NCBI GenBank assembly: GCA_025331445.1
Contig: JAIWNE010000065.1
Location: 1 to 64,000 of the forward strand
Source: Blakeslea trispora
Lineage: Eukaryota; Mucoromycota; Mucoromycetes; Mucorales; Choanephoraceae
Length of the DNA: 64,000 bases
Direction: 5' to 3'
Positions 44,721 to 57,493 of this stretch are shown here, piece by piece. The position numbers and the translations under genes were made by a program. Within the stretch, counting starts at the first letter, position 1, and each line of letters begins with the position of its first letter. Below the pieces are notes generated by a model. The model saw only the letters and a program-made list of their open reading frames with translations, had not been told where the DNA came from and did not search any database.

Positions 44721-45749
44721 TTGAGGTTATTTATTGCGTCGGCTTAGATTATTCGCTTACACGTCTTTCGCTAGCAATTTGTTTCGAATGCTTTGTCAGT
44801 TACTAATCTTGTATGTATGATCCAACTCTTTAAAAGGAAGCTCGTTGGTTCGCCAAGTGACAGACGTGTTGTTTAACTAACGTAAAGATAATTCAACTTG
44901 CGCCTACGTATTGACTGAAGAAAAACGAAACATAAGCAACATGCTAATTTGTTGTGCTCGAAAAACGCCAAAGCTAAAAACAAATGAAAATCACCTAAAA
45001 ATCAGGCTTGAAAGTATCATAAACACATGTTTATCTTCTTTTGCTTTCAGCAGAAACGTTTAGTTGCTATTAAGAAGCTCAAAAAAATGCAAAAAGCATC
45101 CTTGCTTTGACAAATAGCTACTTGGTTTCTGATGAGCTAGAATGAAAGTATTTGAAGAGTTATGTAATTGACAAGAAAGCATATCGAATTTTCTACTTGT
45201 AATGCACAAAATGCTTGAAACGATTTAAGAATGGAGTTGGCAAAATTTGATAGCTGCGCATGTAGCACATACATCAAACACAAGATCATTGCATAAATGA
45301 GCAATAGCATACTGATTGGCATGATTTAGTAAGTCAAAGGATAAAAAGCGGTAAGAAAGATAACAACAGTTTATGACCAATGAAAATGTTGACGAGAAGA
45401 GGCACTAATGTTGCATCCAAATTCAATTTAGTTCGTGTGGAGTTCAGTCGGAAGGACTGTACAGTTTATTGATATCCTGACTTTAAGTGTCGGGTATGCT
45501 TGAATAAAATAGAACTCTTTGACGTTGTGCAATAGCGTGTTTCATCTCTTGATATTGTGCAGTTTTTGATGTGCAGTCTTTACTTTATCTGTTAATATAA
45601 CATAAATCCTTACCTTTGCAGTTGTTTATTTGAGCCAATATTTTTTTTTCTATCTCGCCTTTGACTTTTATCAGATACAGTAACCCAGAAATGAAATTGA
45701 ATTGAGTCGTTTGGGTCTTAATTACAAAAATGTTTCAATTCCGGGTGAC

Positions 45750-45756
45750 TATATAA
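45750..45756 (+). promoter_or_regulatory. TATA box of orphan gene copy C
   Basis: TATATAA, 55 bp before the ATG at 45812, in the position equivalent to 39399-39405. Confidence 0.6.
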
Positions 45757-45811
45757 GCAGAGTAACTGAAAAAAAAATCACAATTCTCTTTTCTCTTTGT
45801 TACCAAATCCA

Positions 45812-47483
45812 ATGCTTTCTTTTTCTGATTGTAAGCTAATTCAGCAAAAATAGATTCTGAACAACTAACTTATATAACTAGTAATTGATACTTTTATTGA
45901 GCAACGAAAAAATGATGATGCACCTCTGTCCTTTGCTCTGTTTGTTGATTTGAACAACGACAGTTTGGGAGCAAGCGATATGAACGAAGAACAGCGCAAC
46001 AACTTGAAGCGGTTGTTTGTGTCAGCAGCAAAAAAACTAAAGCTTCAATATGTAAGTATAGACAGCCTAAGATATATATATTGCGACCATTTGTCTAAAA
46101 ACTTTTTTTGAAAGGATGTCAAAGGTGTTATTTGGGGCAAGGGCAAAGGAAAAGATGAAGGCCCAAAAAATGAAGCAGAAGCCAGAAACACAATCAACTA
46201 CCATGTAGATGTATGTATGAAAATCAATACGTAGCGCAAGTTAGCTAACTTTTAAAAAGGATAACATCCTTGATGCCAACACTGCTTTTGAGAAATACAG
46301 ATGTAGGGCTGTTGCTGCTGCTGCCAAAGGTGCCAAAATGAGTGATGCATACACTCTTGCCCTCAACTATATCATCTACTATGACTTGAAGAACCGTACA
46401 ATCAACGAGCTTGGCCTTTCTTCCCATCAAGATGAAATCAAAGCAAGCCTGAATGTTGATGCCAATATGCCAATGCTTGATAGCAGACTTTCTGTGGTTG
46501 CTTTTGAAGTAGTCCAACTGATGATCAGAAGCTCTGATGATGATGTTGAGATCTTGTTGGCTGAAAAGCTTATAGCTGCTAAGAAGGCAAAAGACAAAAG
46601 GATGATCTACTTGGTGAAACTATTAACAAACTACTTCAACAAGGTTAGTCAAAGTCTTGACACAACCGAAGATACGTTTGTAAACCAAACAATTGGATCT
46701 TTACTCGAGTTGTACTTTGACTCTATGGATGCTACAGAGCATCACGCTTCTCGTGGCCGTTTGGAACAACAAAGGTCTTTCTCTTCTTCTTCTTCCGGTG
46801 CAACAAAGCGTACCTATTCTTCCCTTGGTAAGTCTGACTTGCGCACCTCTTGGTACACCTTGCAGCCAGACTATCTTTTGAAAGGTCTGTTTGAAAATGA
46901 CTTGAAGATTGATGTCTTTCTCGCCGAGTTCAAGAAGCCTTCCGCCAAGCCAACCCAGATCTTAAATGACAAGGTTAAGCTTGGTAACCTTATGAAGCTG
47001 ATGATCGACCAGCTGGTGTTTCTTGGTGTGCCTTCTCCTGTTGTTTGTGGTCTGTTTGCTGATGGCAAGAGCTACTTGGAATGCAGTATATACCAAGATC
47101 AACAAGTAACTCTTTTTGATATAGGACGAATGACCTACACATACAAAATGACGATCAAGAAAGACGGGGAGTATGAGTTTGTTGAGCTTGGCTGCTTTGG
47201 TACGATACGTTGCGCAAGCGATCTGATGAGTTTGCCAATCATGATGGCATATTTCGAGCAGTTGGCCGTAGGTTTTTTTTTGGGTGCTTTTTTTTCCTTT
47301 TACTAAACAATATCATAGGAAATTGTAAAGCAGACACTTGAAAAAGTAAAAATCAAGCTCTCTGGAGAAGTGATCCCTGGTCCCCTTGCACTCTTCCCTG
47401 TTCCTGCTGAATATCTAAGATGTTCATATGAATATCCTTCTCGTGTCTCTTTGTCTTCTAGTTCAAAGAAGACAAAGTTGTAA
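45812..47483 (+). CDS. Amplified orphan gene, copy C (485 aa)
   Basis: Exons 45812-45830, 45882-46051, 46115-46210, 46260-47267 and 47319-47483, derived from copy B and checked for intact splice sites. The main 336-codon exon translates identically to the other copies. This copy is followed by the transposase relic and preceded by the repeat array, so its distal promoter context differs from A and B while the proximal 1.1 kb is the same. Confidence 0.8.
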
Positions 47484-47659
47484 ATAATCCCTCTCTTTTT
47501 TGTATATATATATGTAAATAAAATAACCCAAACAGTCTGTACATGCTTACATTTACAACCGTTCCTAATTTATGGATTTGGTAATAATAATAATAATGAC
47601 TTTGTGGATAAAAAAAATAAGAGTTCACTGATATGCTTTATTGAACTTAAAGAAAGAGA

Positions 47660-48985
47660 AACACTTGTGTGGGCTTATAACTGACGCAATTCTCATGCTG
47701 AACTTTAGAGTGGTTGACTATGTTATGAAGGTGCTGAAGAGGGGATTTCGTAAGCAGCCTTACATATTCTCTTCTCAAGCGTTTCAGTGTCCTCAATTAC
47801 ACTTTGACTTCTCTTTGGTTATGACCCCAGAATTGCTCAATTAGGTTGAGTTCTGAAGAGTAAGGAGAAAGGTAAGCAAACTTGTAGCTTCCATTACAGG
47901 CTTTCAACCAATTGAGTCATCAGCTTGGATTCATTTATAGGTACATCGTTCAAAATGAGATAAGAAAGCTCCTTCATCTAATCTTGCTTATTCATGATGT
48001 TGAAAAGTATTTTATAGAAACTTAAAATGCCCGGCTCTTAAGTTCCTCGTTTCTTCTACTAGCTTTAGGCTGTTTTCTTTTTTTTTGCCACTTTGGATCT
48101 TTCTTATCTTATGTGCCTGCTTTGGAATTTGAATGCTCAAGTTGACAACTTCTCAATAATAAAATAATGCCAATCACTATATGGGTTGGTGCCCTGGTGG
48201 TCAGTGTGTTGACACTACTGATTTCTTACCCTCTAGCTGACCAAACCCTTGCTTGGCCTCATATGAATATCAAAAGCCAGCTTTATCTATGAAAACATAA
48301 GTCTCTTTGAAATCCATGCCCGAGCTCTTCCCAGGCTGCCTAATCAATCAAAACGCTCTTGCTAGTTTTTGCTTCTGACTAGAGTGTAGGTTTTCTTCAT
48401 GCTCAGCTTACATTCATCCTTCATGAACTTCGAGACATTTTGATTTTCAAACCAGCAAACCTTGTTTGTCAACATTGAAACAGCATCTTTGATAGTTGAG
48501 ATTGGATCATTATCAAAGAGCTTAATCATACTCTGTTTATCTTCTTCTTGGAGGTGGTTACGAGGTTCTATTCTAAAGGCTGATATTCTTTTCAGCCCTT
48601 CCTATCGTTCTCATATTTTTTTTTACCACCAGCCGCAAGCAGTGCTTTCCTCAACATCTGCACCCCTCATAGACATTAGATGTTATGTTTTGCAATAGAA
48701 AAACAAATGCTTTCTGTCAGGGAGTATAGACTTAATATTTTGTTCTTTTCTTTTTCCTTGTCTGTTAAGCATAACAGCATCCATGCCCTCAGATACATCA
48801 CTCTTTAGCTGGTTTTTGTTAACACTCATGACGGTAACATCAGTTCTCTTCATGTAGGTATCTAAATTAACCGGCTGTTTTGAGGCATAGAGATTTGACT
48901 GTTCATCCACTCTATCCATAGCTTCAGCACCACTTTTGTCATAGATGCTACCTTGACCATCATTCAAGAAAACTAACGCTGACAT
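47660..48985 (-). pseudogene. Decayed IS630/Tc1-type transposase
   Basis: Minus-strand similarity runs from an N-terminal piece at about 48985 (MSALVFLNDGQGSIYDKSG, uncertain) through KLFDNDPISTIKDAVSMLTN and KFMKDECKLSMKKTYTLVRS (48340-48540), then a degenerate centre (YLILNDVPINESKL for the 'MDNAPIH' block). It ends with KFAYLSPYSSELNLIEQFW near 47830-47880. Stops and frame changes are frequent. The pattern fits the mucoralean transposase with 'FDENP...DAV..LT', 'FM..ECNLS' and 'PYSPELNPIEQFW' blocks. Unit C abuts its C-terminal end. Confidence 0.7.
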
Positions 48986-49315
48986 TTTGTAAAAATCCTA
49001 CTGTCGGGTGAAAGTCACACCGCCTTGAAAAATTCGGTACTTTACTTTAAAAAAAAATTAGAATAATTAAAACGCGTCCAGCGTGTCTCTCTGCTTTTCG
49101 ATATATTTATTTATATTGTTGGTGAAAGAATAAGACGTATTGTATTTCTTGCAGGACTCCAAACTGTCTCTTATCTCTTTCACTTGACTGTTTCTTTTCC
49201 CTCTCTCTCTCTTTTTCTCTCTCCTATAGTTTGACTAGATATTCTACAGTATTGTTATAGATAACCTCTCTTTTCTTTTTCTTCACTTTACACAATCCAA
49301 ACGATTCATTGGGTC
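48986..49315. other. Promoter and leader of POM152
   Basis: Short spacer with pyrimidine-rich tracts (TCTCTCTCT near 49200) before the POM152 ATG, typical of fungal housekeeping promoters. It marks the right edge of the accessory island. Confidence 0.55.
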
Positions 49316-52300
49316 ATGCCACCACCACAACAACAAGGTAGGCCTGCACCTGCAGCATATAGAAGAGCCCTGATTCCTTCTACATTTATGGAATTCCCGG
49401 TACAACGTCGATGGGCAGCCGCACTTTTCGCAGCATTACTTGCTTGGAAATTGACACAATTTATTGCACTATGGACTTCCTCTGATCCTGAACTATACAG
49501 CCGTGTGTTGATCAAGTCTCTCTTTCTCGATGCTGCTTATTTCTTTGGTCTCTATATCGTCAAGATTCCCTGGCTTCAATTCAGTCTATTAAAGACATTA
49601 TTTTTGATTTTTTGTACTTATGGTATTGAAGTCTGTACATTCAGCTTGCCTTTCGTAACGTATTACCTTTTCGTCTTTCTTGTGGGTTATAGCCATCTTA
49701 CTCAACCATATTTTCTTATCTATAGCTAGGCGTATCTTCACTCATCGCTCAAGGCATTTTTGGTGATGCCATTGGCAAATTGACAGGTGTCTCTCAAGGA
49801 CGACTTGTTAACGTAAAGGATATCGTCTTTAACTCTTCTCACATCCTGGGTCGTCATACAGTTCATATTCTTCCTTATGGGTAAAAGAAAAAAAAAACAT
49901 TAGATTCATTCTGTTGTAGGAATAAGCCTCTATAACTCATTTTTCTTTCCTATGTAGTACTGCCAAATTAAACCCAAATGATGAAGTCTATTGTCTACCT
50001 AGCTCAGAAATTGGAAAGAAAGACATTTATATACCCATTGTTTTGAACAACACAATGCCTCGTTCAATCTCTATCTCTCGACACGATTTCGAAACAGATA
50101 CTCAGACTGTAAAGAGTTATTCTGGAAGTGACATTATTCGCGCTACGGAAATCGGCAATGCTAATCAAGGCATTGAGTATTACTATGTTCGTATTCGCAA
50201 ACCAGGTGCATACAAGCTAGAGAAGATTGTTGCCAAGGATAATGTGGATGTTCGCATGTACAGTCGAACAGCCTATATCTTCACCTGTCCTCAAGCTCAA
50301 TTGACCTCTACATCAAATCACGATTATTGTATGGGCGACACCGAAACACTCAAATTAGAGGTGGCTGGCGTACCTCCCTTAAATGTAGAGTACAAGCGAA
50401 AGATCAATTCAGACCGTGAAACAAAACTTAGATTGGATCGCATTCAGCCTGATCACTTTGATTCACTTCTATTGCGCCGTCCTAAGGATCAAGTTACATT
50501 GAGTCCTTCCTTTTTCACCAAGAACAACAGTGATGGCTTTCGTTGGGCTTCGACTCACCACATTGAAGTCAACTTGGATCTCAAATTAGAAGGTGCCTCT
50601 ATGCATGAATACAGTCTGTCTCAGATCACAGATGGTGTAGGTAATCAGGTAGATCTATCTGACCTTCGTGCTATCTTCTTCAACGTTCATGCTCGTCCTG
50701 AAGTCAAGTTCAAGTGCAGTCAAGCTGACCCTGCTATCTTGTTGATTGGATCCAAATCCACTGAAATCCCTGTTCAACTCGAAGGCGAGGGTCCTTTTGA
50801 AATCCAGTACAAGTTTGAAGACGATGCAGACCAGGTACAAAAGGTCAAATTAAACTCTGGTCAAAGTTCATTGACTGTCAGAAATCCTGGGGAATATTCT
50901 CTTGTCTCTGTTCGTGACAAGTTTTGTCAAGGTCAAGTCATGTTCCCTTCTAGCTGCCAAGTCGTTCAACCTCCTCTTCCTGCCATTAAGCTCCAATCTT
51001 ATCCTATCCCATCTGAATGTGCCGGCGACAACGAAGTTGGTATGAAGTTCATTACCGAATTCACAGGCACACCTCCTTATGTACTTGAGTATGTCATCAC
51101 TAAACAAAATGGAAGATCCAAGACCGTGGTTGAGCGTAAGCGAGAGACATTCGATCGTTCCCGTCACATCTTCCAATATCTGCCAAGCTCAAGTGGTGAA
51201 TACACTTACGAATTTAATACGATTGACGACCGTCATTACAAGAAGCGCGCTACTGGTATTAGCCCTATCAAACAGGTTGTGCATCCTCAACCCGATGCTA
51301 AGTTTACTTCCAACACACATCGTCCCGTCCGCACCTGTTTGGGCGAAGACTTGACTGTGAATACAGAGTTGCGTGGTACTGGACCTTTCAAGCTCTTCTG
51401 GACTGTGAATGATCAACTGTATTCTGATGTAGTAGAAAGTGAGCGATATACCATCCATTTGCCTCCCTTTGAAAGTGCTGGTCAGCACATTGTTTCTCTT
51501 GTCAAGATTGAAGATGCCAATGGCTGTCTCAAGGAATTAGAAGCTCGTGACTATACCATTGAGGTCCGTCGTGATCGTCCTTCTGCTTTCTTCCATACAG
51601 GAGGTGAAGAGGTCAGTGTTGTTGAGACCACAGAAGGCTCTACAGTTGATCTGCCTTTGCGCTTGACTGGTGAAGGTCCATGGAAGGTGACTTACCGGAA
51701 CGTAGAAGAAGGCGATCGTAGCAAGGTTACCAAGCGTTTCAGCGATCCCAATGCTGTTGTTCATGTCAAGAAGGCAGGTCACTATGAAGTCTTGAGTGTA
51801 GAAGATGCTATTTGTAAAGGTGATGCCTTGCCTTATCAATACTTGGTTCAATGGGCCGATAAACCTCTTATTCGCTTGGTTGAAGATCAAGCTGTCTTGG
51901 TCACAGATCATGTCTATGAACGTCCTGCTGTCTGTCAAGGTGTCAGTGATGCCGTTGCTGTTGAATTTGTAGGCCAAGCTCCTTTCTGTTCTTTCTACCG
52001 AGAGTACCGAGCTCCTGCCGGCAGTCGTAGTTTTAGTCAAATCGGTCAAGAAGAAATTACAACTGGCCTTGAGCGTGTTCGTCTTCCTCTCAAGACACGT
52101 GAGAGTGGTAAATACAAATACGTCTTCGAAAAACTCTCTGATCAACGCTATGTTGATCCTTTCAAGATCAAGCCACTTCAGATTGAACAGGTTGTGCATG
52201 CTACACCTACTGTCAAGTTCTCAAGCAGGTCTGTTAGCAAGGACCGTACCCTCTGTGTGGGCGATACATTGTCCAACCCAGATATGAGCCCACTTTTCTT

Positions 52301-53203
52301 GGAGTTTACTGGTGTTGCTCCCTTCTCCGTGGAGTTGGGTCTGCGTCTTCAGACTGATCTGAATGGACGTGTTATTAAGATTGATGATATCATGACAAAC
52401 AAGTATAAGCTTGAATTGCCTGATGAACTGACTGTAGCTGGCAACTATCATATCAAGTTGTTGACTGTCAATGACGCCAATGGTTGTGGCACTCAGGTAC
52501 CTGAACAAGACGATACAAGTGTATCCATCAAGACACTTGACATTCCCCTGATCACACCAGTTGAATCCTGCGAGGATATCTGTGTAGGTGAAAAGATTGA
52601 TTTTAGCTTGTCTGGCATGGGTCCCTTTACAGTTCAATATCTATTCAACGGCAAGACTGAAACAGCCAAGACATCTACCTCTAAGCTGTCTATGATTGCT
52701 GACAAACCTGGTAATCTTACTGTGGTATCTGTTGGTGACAAGAGAAACAAATGTCGCTCTTTCCCTAAGGAAATGAATCGAAAGATTCATGAAATTCCCT
52801 CTTCTTTCATCAGTGGTGGTAAAGAAATTATCGAAAGCATCCGTGAAGGTAAGACAGAAAAAGATAGGATTCACATACGCGTGAATGACTCATTTCTTTT
52901 GCTTTGACATTAGGTGACATGGTTCAAGCTGTAGTTGATTTGGTGGGTACACCACCCTTTGATTTTGAATGGCGTCGCAATAGACTCATTTGGGATCATA
53001 AGAACAACCGTCATTATAAGGGTGAAGTACTTGAAAGCCATGTTGTTACTGGTGTCCAAGAACATCGCTATTATATCAATACCTCTGTAGAGGGTATCAT
53101 TGAAGTAAGTTTATAGTTTTGTTTTATTGAACATGTTATTGATTCAAATTTACATTATTAGATCGTGAGCATCAAGGATCGTTTCTGTCATTATCCTGTC
53201 TAA
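49316..53203 (+). CDS. POM152: Nuclear pore membrane glycoprotein POM152
   Basis: Integral membrane nucleoporin of the nuclear pore luminal ring. Five exons (49316-49681, 49726-49880, 49958-52848, 52914-53104, 53162-53203) give 1214 aa, close to the yeast protein. The N-terminus is Pro/Gln-rich, then two to three hydrophobic spans occur within residues 30-130 (WAAALFAALLAWKLTQFIAL; SLLKTLFLIFCTYGIEV). The block LGRHTVHILPYGTAKLNP is characteristic. The rest is a series of Ig-like beta repeats recognisable by recurring cysteine-plus-glycine motifs such as CMGDTETLKLEVAGVPPLNV, CLGEDLTVNTELRGTGPFKL and CVGEKIDFSLSGMGPFTVQY, as in the luminal domain. The ATG at 49316 is the first in frame. No lesion seen. 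Confidence 0.95.
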
Positions 53204-53570
53204 ATTATATACATCTTCCATCTCTCCTTTTTTTTTCTCGTTTAAAATATACATATAATACACAAATCAGATTGTGAAATAACGAATCTATCCTCTGTTT
53301 CTGTGAATAAGTTTAAAATCATCTATAAAGTTGGTAGCGCTCCCTTGTGTATATAGATAATAGCATGTGGTGATTAGAGAGTACTGGCCATCTATGAAAC
53401 GATGCAACATGGTTCTTTATGCCTTTTTGATTATTCACTTGATGTGTACATTTGTAAATCGTCTAGAGCTGTTACCACTCTGAGACCCATTTTTTATTTT
53501 CTTGAATCAAAAGAGATCATAAAGCGTACTTTGGTAAATCATCAACTAAGAAACTCTGCTGATTTCACAA
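53204..53570. other. Convergent 3' region of POM152 and the F-box gene
   Basis: AT-rich 367-bp interval between two stop codons. It should hold both poly(A) sites; no gene is seen. Confidence 0.6.
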
Positions 53571-54740
53571 TCAAGTTTCGGCTGGAAAATCGTAGCTACT
53601 GATCAAAAGACTCGTTCTTCTTTTTGAACTTTTGAACTGTTTAGATTTGCATCTTGGGATTTCTTTGAACAATTGCAGCGTATTGGGATCGTTGGCTACT
53701 AACAGTAAAACCAGCTTGAAGCATCCCACATGTTGCAAATAAGATATGAAATTGCGCACTGCTTCTAGATCTATTGTTTCCTTATAACGTAATGCAGTTT
53801 TTGATTGAAGTAGCTCAATTCGATCTACACTAGGGAACTTTATCCGCAAGTAGTCCAAAAGCTCTTTGGTAATCCTTTCAATAGAAACCTTCAAACACTT
53901 TATGTCGAGCCTTGGTTCTATCACATTCAGATATGCGTTTTGGTCTATTACTTGATCTATGAAGAGGTACACTAAGGATAGGTTTGGGAAGCCACCAAGT
54001 GAGCAATCTAATGCTTCTATAGTCACACTTTGAGGGAAACGAGGGTATACGACGGACAAAGTAGTAACTTGTCTGAACTCTGATCTTGTTGCCAGAAATT
54101 TATGATAGCCTTTCATCTTCAAAAATTTGTAATAGTTTAATATATCTCCATAGGATTCTTGGTTTTCATGTATATACAGAATGTCGATTTCAGTGAGTGA
54201 TCCTCGTAGTGCAACTAAGGCTTCATAATATCTATCATAAAGGTGAAATTGACTCCTGTCAATATCTTGCATATCCCACTGTTGCAAGTACTTCCAGTGA
54301 CAGTCTGTACTATCTGTCTTAGTGATTGATCTGCACAGACTATAGAGGGTATACGGGTCCACTTTGACCGACTTCATATTTGGTGTATGTCGAACCAGGT
54401 AGAAGAGAGCATCATCGATAGTTGGAATATGATTAATATGGAGATTGCTTATGTCTATTTCAAGAGAACGTATTAGGCTGCCCTTGAATGATTCATAGCG
54501 AGGTAGTGAATTTGCTTGAGAAGGGAACGTTTGACTTTCTGTAAATGATCCAGGTGCTAAAGTATCTACTAACTTTATAAGCTGATCCAGTGTGCTTATG
54601 TATATGCTTTCGTAGATCATTTCAGTTGCTGGCATGTGCCAATTCTTGCAGACTATTTGATATTGAAGTAGATCTTTTTTATTCAAACATTGCACTATTC
54701 GTGTGTGTATCTCAAAAGGTATTTTGCCTAGAGAATACAT
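53571..54740 (-). CDS. F-box protein with leucine-rich C-terminal region
   Basis: Single-exon gene of 389 aa. The first 45 residues form an F-box (GKIPFEIHTRIVQCLNKKDL, then QYQIVCKNWHMPATEMIYES), the motif that binds Skp1 in SCF ubiquitin ligases. The rest has irregular Leu/Ile-rich segments (SLEIDISNLHINHIP; ITKELLDYLRIKFPSVDRIE) that resemble degenerate leucine-rich repeats used for substrate binding. Mucoralean genomes carry many such F-box paralogues. I chose ATG 54740 because the longer open frame starts at a non-ATG codon and the F-box begins right after it. Substrate unknown. Confidence 0.85.
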   Translation of the reverse strand: MYSLGKIPFEIHTRIVQCLNKKDLLQYQIVCKNWHMPATEMIYESIYISTLDQLIKLVDTLAPGSFTESQTFPSQANSLPRYESFKGSLIRSLEIDISNLHINHIPTIDDALFYLVRHTPNMKSVKVDPYTLYSLCRSITKTDSTDCHWKYLQQWDMQDIDRSQFHLYDRYYEALVALRGSLTEIDILYIHENQESYGDILNYYKFLKMKGYHKFLATRSEFRQVTTLSVVYPRFPQSVTIEALDCSLGGFPNLSLVYLFIDQVIDQNAYLNVIEPRLDIKCLKVSIERITKELLDYLRIKFPSVDRIELLQSKTALRYKETIDLEAVRNFISYLQHVGCFKLVLLLVANDPNTLQLFKEIPRCKSKQFKSSKRRTSLLISSYDFPAET

Positions 54741-57283
54741 ATGTTGATTTAGGAAAAAAGTAAACAAGGAAAAAGTGGTCAAGATCTAGTTATTTTTTGT
54801 TTGAGTTTTTTTTTTATGGTCTGATATGTTACACATCCTAATGATAATATCGAATCAAGTGAAGGGGAATAGTTTACTTTATTGGTACAATACTATTGTT
54901 GACAAAAAGGTGATGCATTTCTGCGCCTCTTTATTCATTCGTCTTTTTCCTAATTTAACTCTTTTTTTTGGTTTTCATCGCGTATCCATCTTATCTATCC
55001 ATTTCATCTGAAACTATCTCTTTCTTTTATTTTCTTAAAGAGTTAAATATATGATACCCAGTATCTATCTAAGAGACATGAAGTAAAAGAAAAGGTAAAG
55101 CGTGGCTCAGAAAGCCTGTGCCACATCAGGGCCGCAGTCAAGTCAACAAACACTACTTTTGTTTACTTCAAGTATCAAGCGATCAACAACGGCAATCTAT
55201 ACAATAGAAACATCATTGGATGATCTTTTGAAAAACAGTTTCTATCTTATTGGAAGTTGGTGAGATCTGTAGAGTTTAGGACAAATGGTTTCTAAAGATC
55301 TCTACCTTTGGCATATCCTCTATTTCACCTGATGTATATTGGCTTTCAACATAAACTTTGATGTACGATTACATGATTTGAAGTACAATCTTAACTCTGA
55401 TACTCTTGAAAAAGGCAAAGAACAATCTACCCCAAGAAAACACCCTGTCTCTCAACAGGACAATGCATCATCAATCTAGATGTAAATTTGTGTGCAACTG
55501 AATTTGGAAGACTCAAGAATCAAGTTTCCTTTTTTTTCTGATGGTTGTGTTAATGGATTTCTAGTTTCAATATTTGACTATCTAGGCCTTTCAAAGATTC
55601 AACAAAATACATATGCTTAGAGCAAAGAATGTGAAAGCGAAGCAATTTTACGAAACAAAAACCAGATGAAAACAATAAAATCTATGCAGGTGCTGATCGG
55701 ATCAAAATAGCTCCAAATTCATTCACATCTACAATGTACAAAAACGCTACTAAAACTTTTAAACAATTTAGATATACGATCAAAACAGCTATCAAGGTCT
55801 TTTCTTTTTGTGTATACGGTTAGCTAATGGACTCAAAGAAACCCCATAGTCTATATATTGAAATAACAGGTTTATGTGCACGTCTTTTTTGGCAAAATGG
55901 AATTAGTTGTGTTCAATTGATTAAAATTGTTGTTGTTGTGGTTTGAAGAAATTTATCTGCTCTGATAAGTTTTGGAATCTCAAAGACCTTCAGTGTATAT
56001 TTGAATGGATGAACATTTTGATCAATGGATGCCCAAGAAGCAAAGTTTGCATGAATCAACATTGACATGCAGTTCCTCCTTCTCGGGTCTTCGTATTAAT
56101 GTATAAATAGGATACCTCTTGTTTTTTCTTCGATTTACACTGAAGCTCACATAGCAATAAGAGTTTCATGGGTTTGTGCAGATATATATAGTGTCAAGGG
56201 GGGAGGGGAGGATGACTACTTTATGCACAGATTTTTTCATTATTTTTCTATCTTTTATTTCTGCTTGTGGATGTGAATATGTTTACATATTTGAGCTAAA
56301 TTAAGAGGCTGTTATTCGCAGCACTATACATTGTTTTATTCAAAAAGTCATCGCTTCAATTTGATAGTGTACAAAGAGCCAGAAGGTCTAGGCTATCTAA
56401 TGCAAAAAGTGGGCTTTATTTTAATATCTTAACCGTAAATCAAATAAAATGAATAATCTTTTGCTGTTTCCAAATCTCAAAGTCTGATTCCATATTGTTC
56501 TATTCTTATTCTTTCTTTCAGATCAAATCCTCCATCAAAACAAACAAAGACGTTTCTTTTTTCTTTTAATGTCGTTACACAAAGTAGTTGATTTCATCTC
56601 GATAATCCAAGTAGGTATAACAATTGAACTGCATTTCAGCATAAAAGGTCTGAAAGGGTCAAAGAAATACATATTTTAATGACATGTTACTGTCTGTAAA
56701 TGAACAAGATGAGTTATCCTGCTTATGATTAAGAGTTCAATGGACTTGCCGGCTGAAAGAAGAGAAACAGAAAATATATGCCAACATAAAATGGGCAAAA
56801 AAAAGTATGAAGAATAAGTCTTGCTTTTTAGACACACTTGAATGCCTTATATCATCTTTCCAAAGCTTTTCTTTTTTCTTTGGTAAACAGTGGATACCTT
56901 TTAAAAAAAACGATATCGTGAAAACCAGAACAACGCACTCTTAAAGAAAGGGTGTCGTACCTTTTAATAAAAAATAAAAGAAGTCGCATATATAATTATT
57001 TGTTAAATACGATGGCCTGCAAAGCAGCAATCAAAACGTTTATTGGCTGCTAGCATCTCCAGGTATAAGTTTTAGATCCTGTGATATATCAATCCATAGG
57101 TAAGTTGCCTATTCTAGAGCTAAAAAAAAATCTGAGAAGCAGAAAGCTAAAGCGAGATTTTCCCAGGTGGGTTGGATAGAGGGTTGAATAGAATCAGCTG
57201 TAATCTGATCCTTCAAGTTTTTTCTTACCAGAATCCGTGAGATCAGATTCTATAGTGAGTTGATGAATGGATGATGGTTCAGT
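54741..57283. other. 2.5-kb gene-poor stretch
   Basis: No open frame with protein-like features. The sequence is AT-rich with scattered T runs and a G-rich run near 56200. No RNA gene is recognised. Confidence 0.5.
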
Positions 57284-57493
57284 TCAGCCTGAAGGAGCGA
57301 TGTGCACAGGCTGTTCCAAATGTAGAAATTCTGTCAAGAAATCTGATGGGACCCATTCAAATTTGAGTCTTGTCCCGAATGAGTGTAACTGAGCTGCAGA
57401 TTCCTCTACTGTCTGCATGTTGGTTAGGTGTTCATCTAGCCTTTGCAAGAACCCTTGTAATAGCTGCCTCAACTGATGGATTTTATCATCCAT
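57284..57493 (-). CDS. Possible small protein, 69 aa (or last exon of a longer gene)
   Basis: From an ATG at 57493 the frame reads MDDKIHQLRQLLQGFLQRLD, then a heptad-like helix (NMQTVEESAAQLHSFGTRLK) and FEWVPSDFLTEFLHLEQPVH, then a stop. The composition is protein-like and predicts a coiled coil. The open frame extends upstream without an ATG, so this may be a terminal exon whose first exon is unclear, or a gene fragment. I do not recognise the family. Confidence 0.35.
   Translation of the reverse strand: MDDKIHQLRQLLQGFLQRLDEHLTNMQTVEESAAQLHSFGTRLKFEWVPSDFLTEFLHLEQPVHIAPSG

Larger units (their letters stand above)
44676..47677 (+). repeat. Amplified unit copy C (direct copy of B)
   Basis: Matches 38325-41326 at a fixed offset of 6351 across 3002 bp, with every checked landmark and homopolymer in register. 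It lacks the innermost 331 bp present in A and B (37994-38324 equivalent), where the tandem array takes over. Beyond 47677 it continues into the transposase relic shared with the outside of A. Confidence 0.93.

Noticed and set aside
48181..48260. tRNA-like stretch with TGGTGGTCAGTG and a later pyrimidine-rich arm
   Set aside because: I could not form a cloverleaf with a T-arm GTTC box or paired acceptor ends, and it lies inside a decayed transposase.
51537..52199. Long minus-strand open frame inside POM152
   Set aside because: Antisense shadow of the large third exon; no domain and no splice context.
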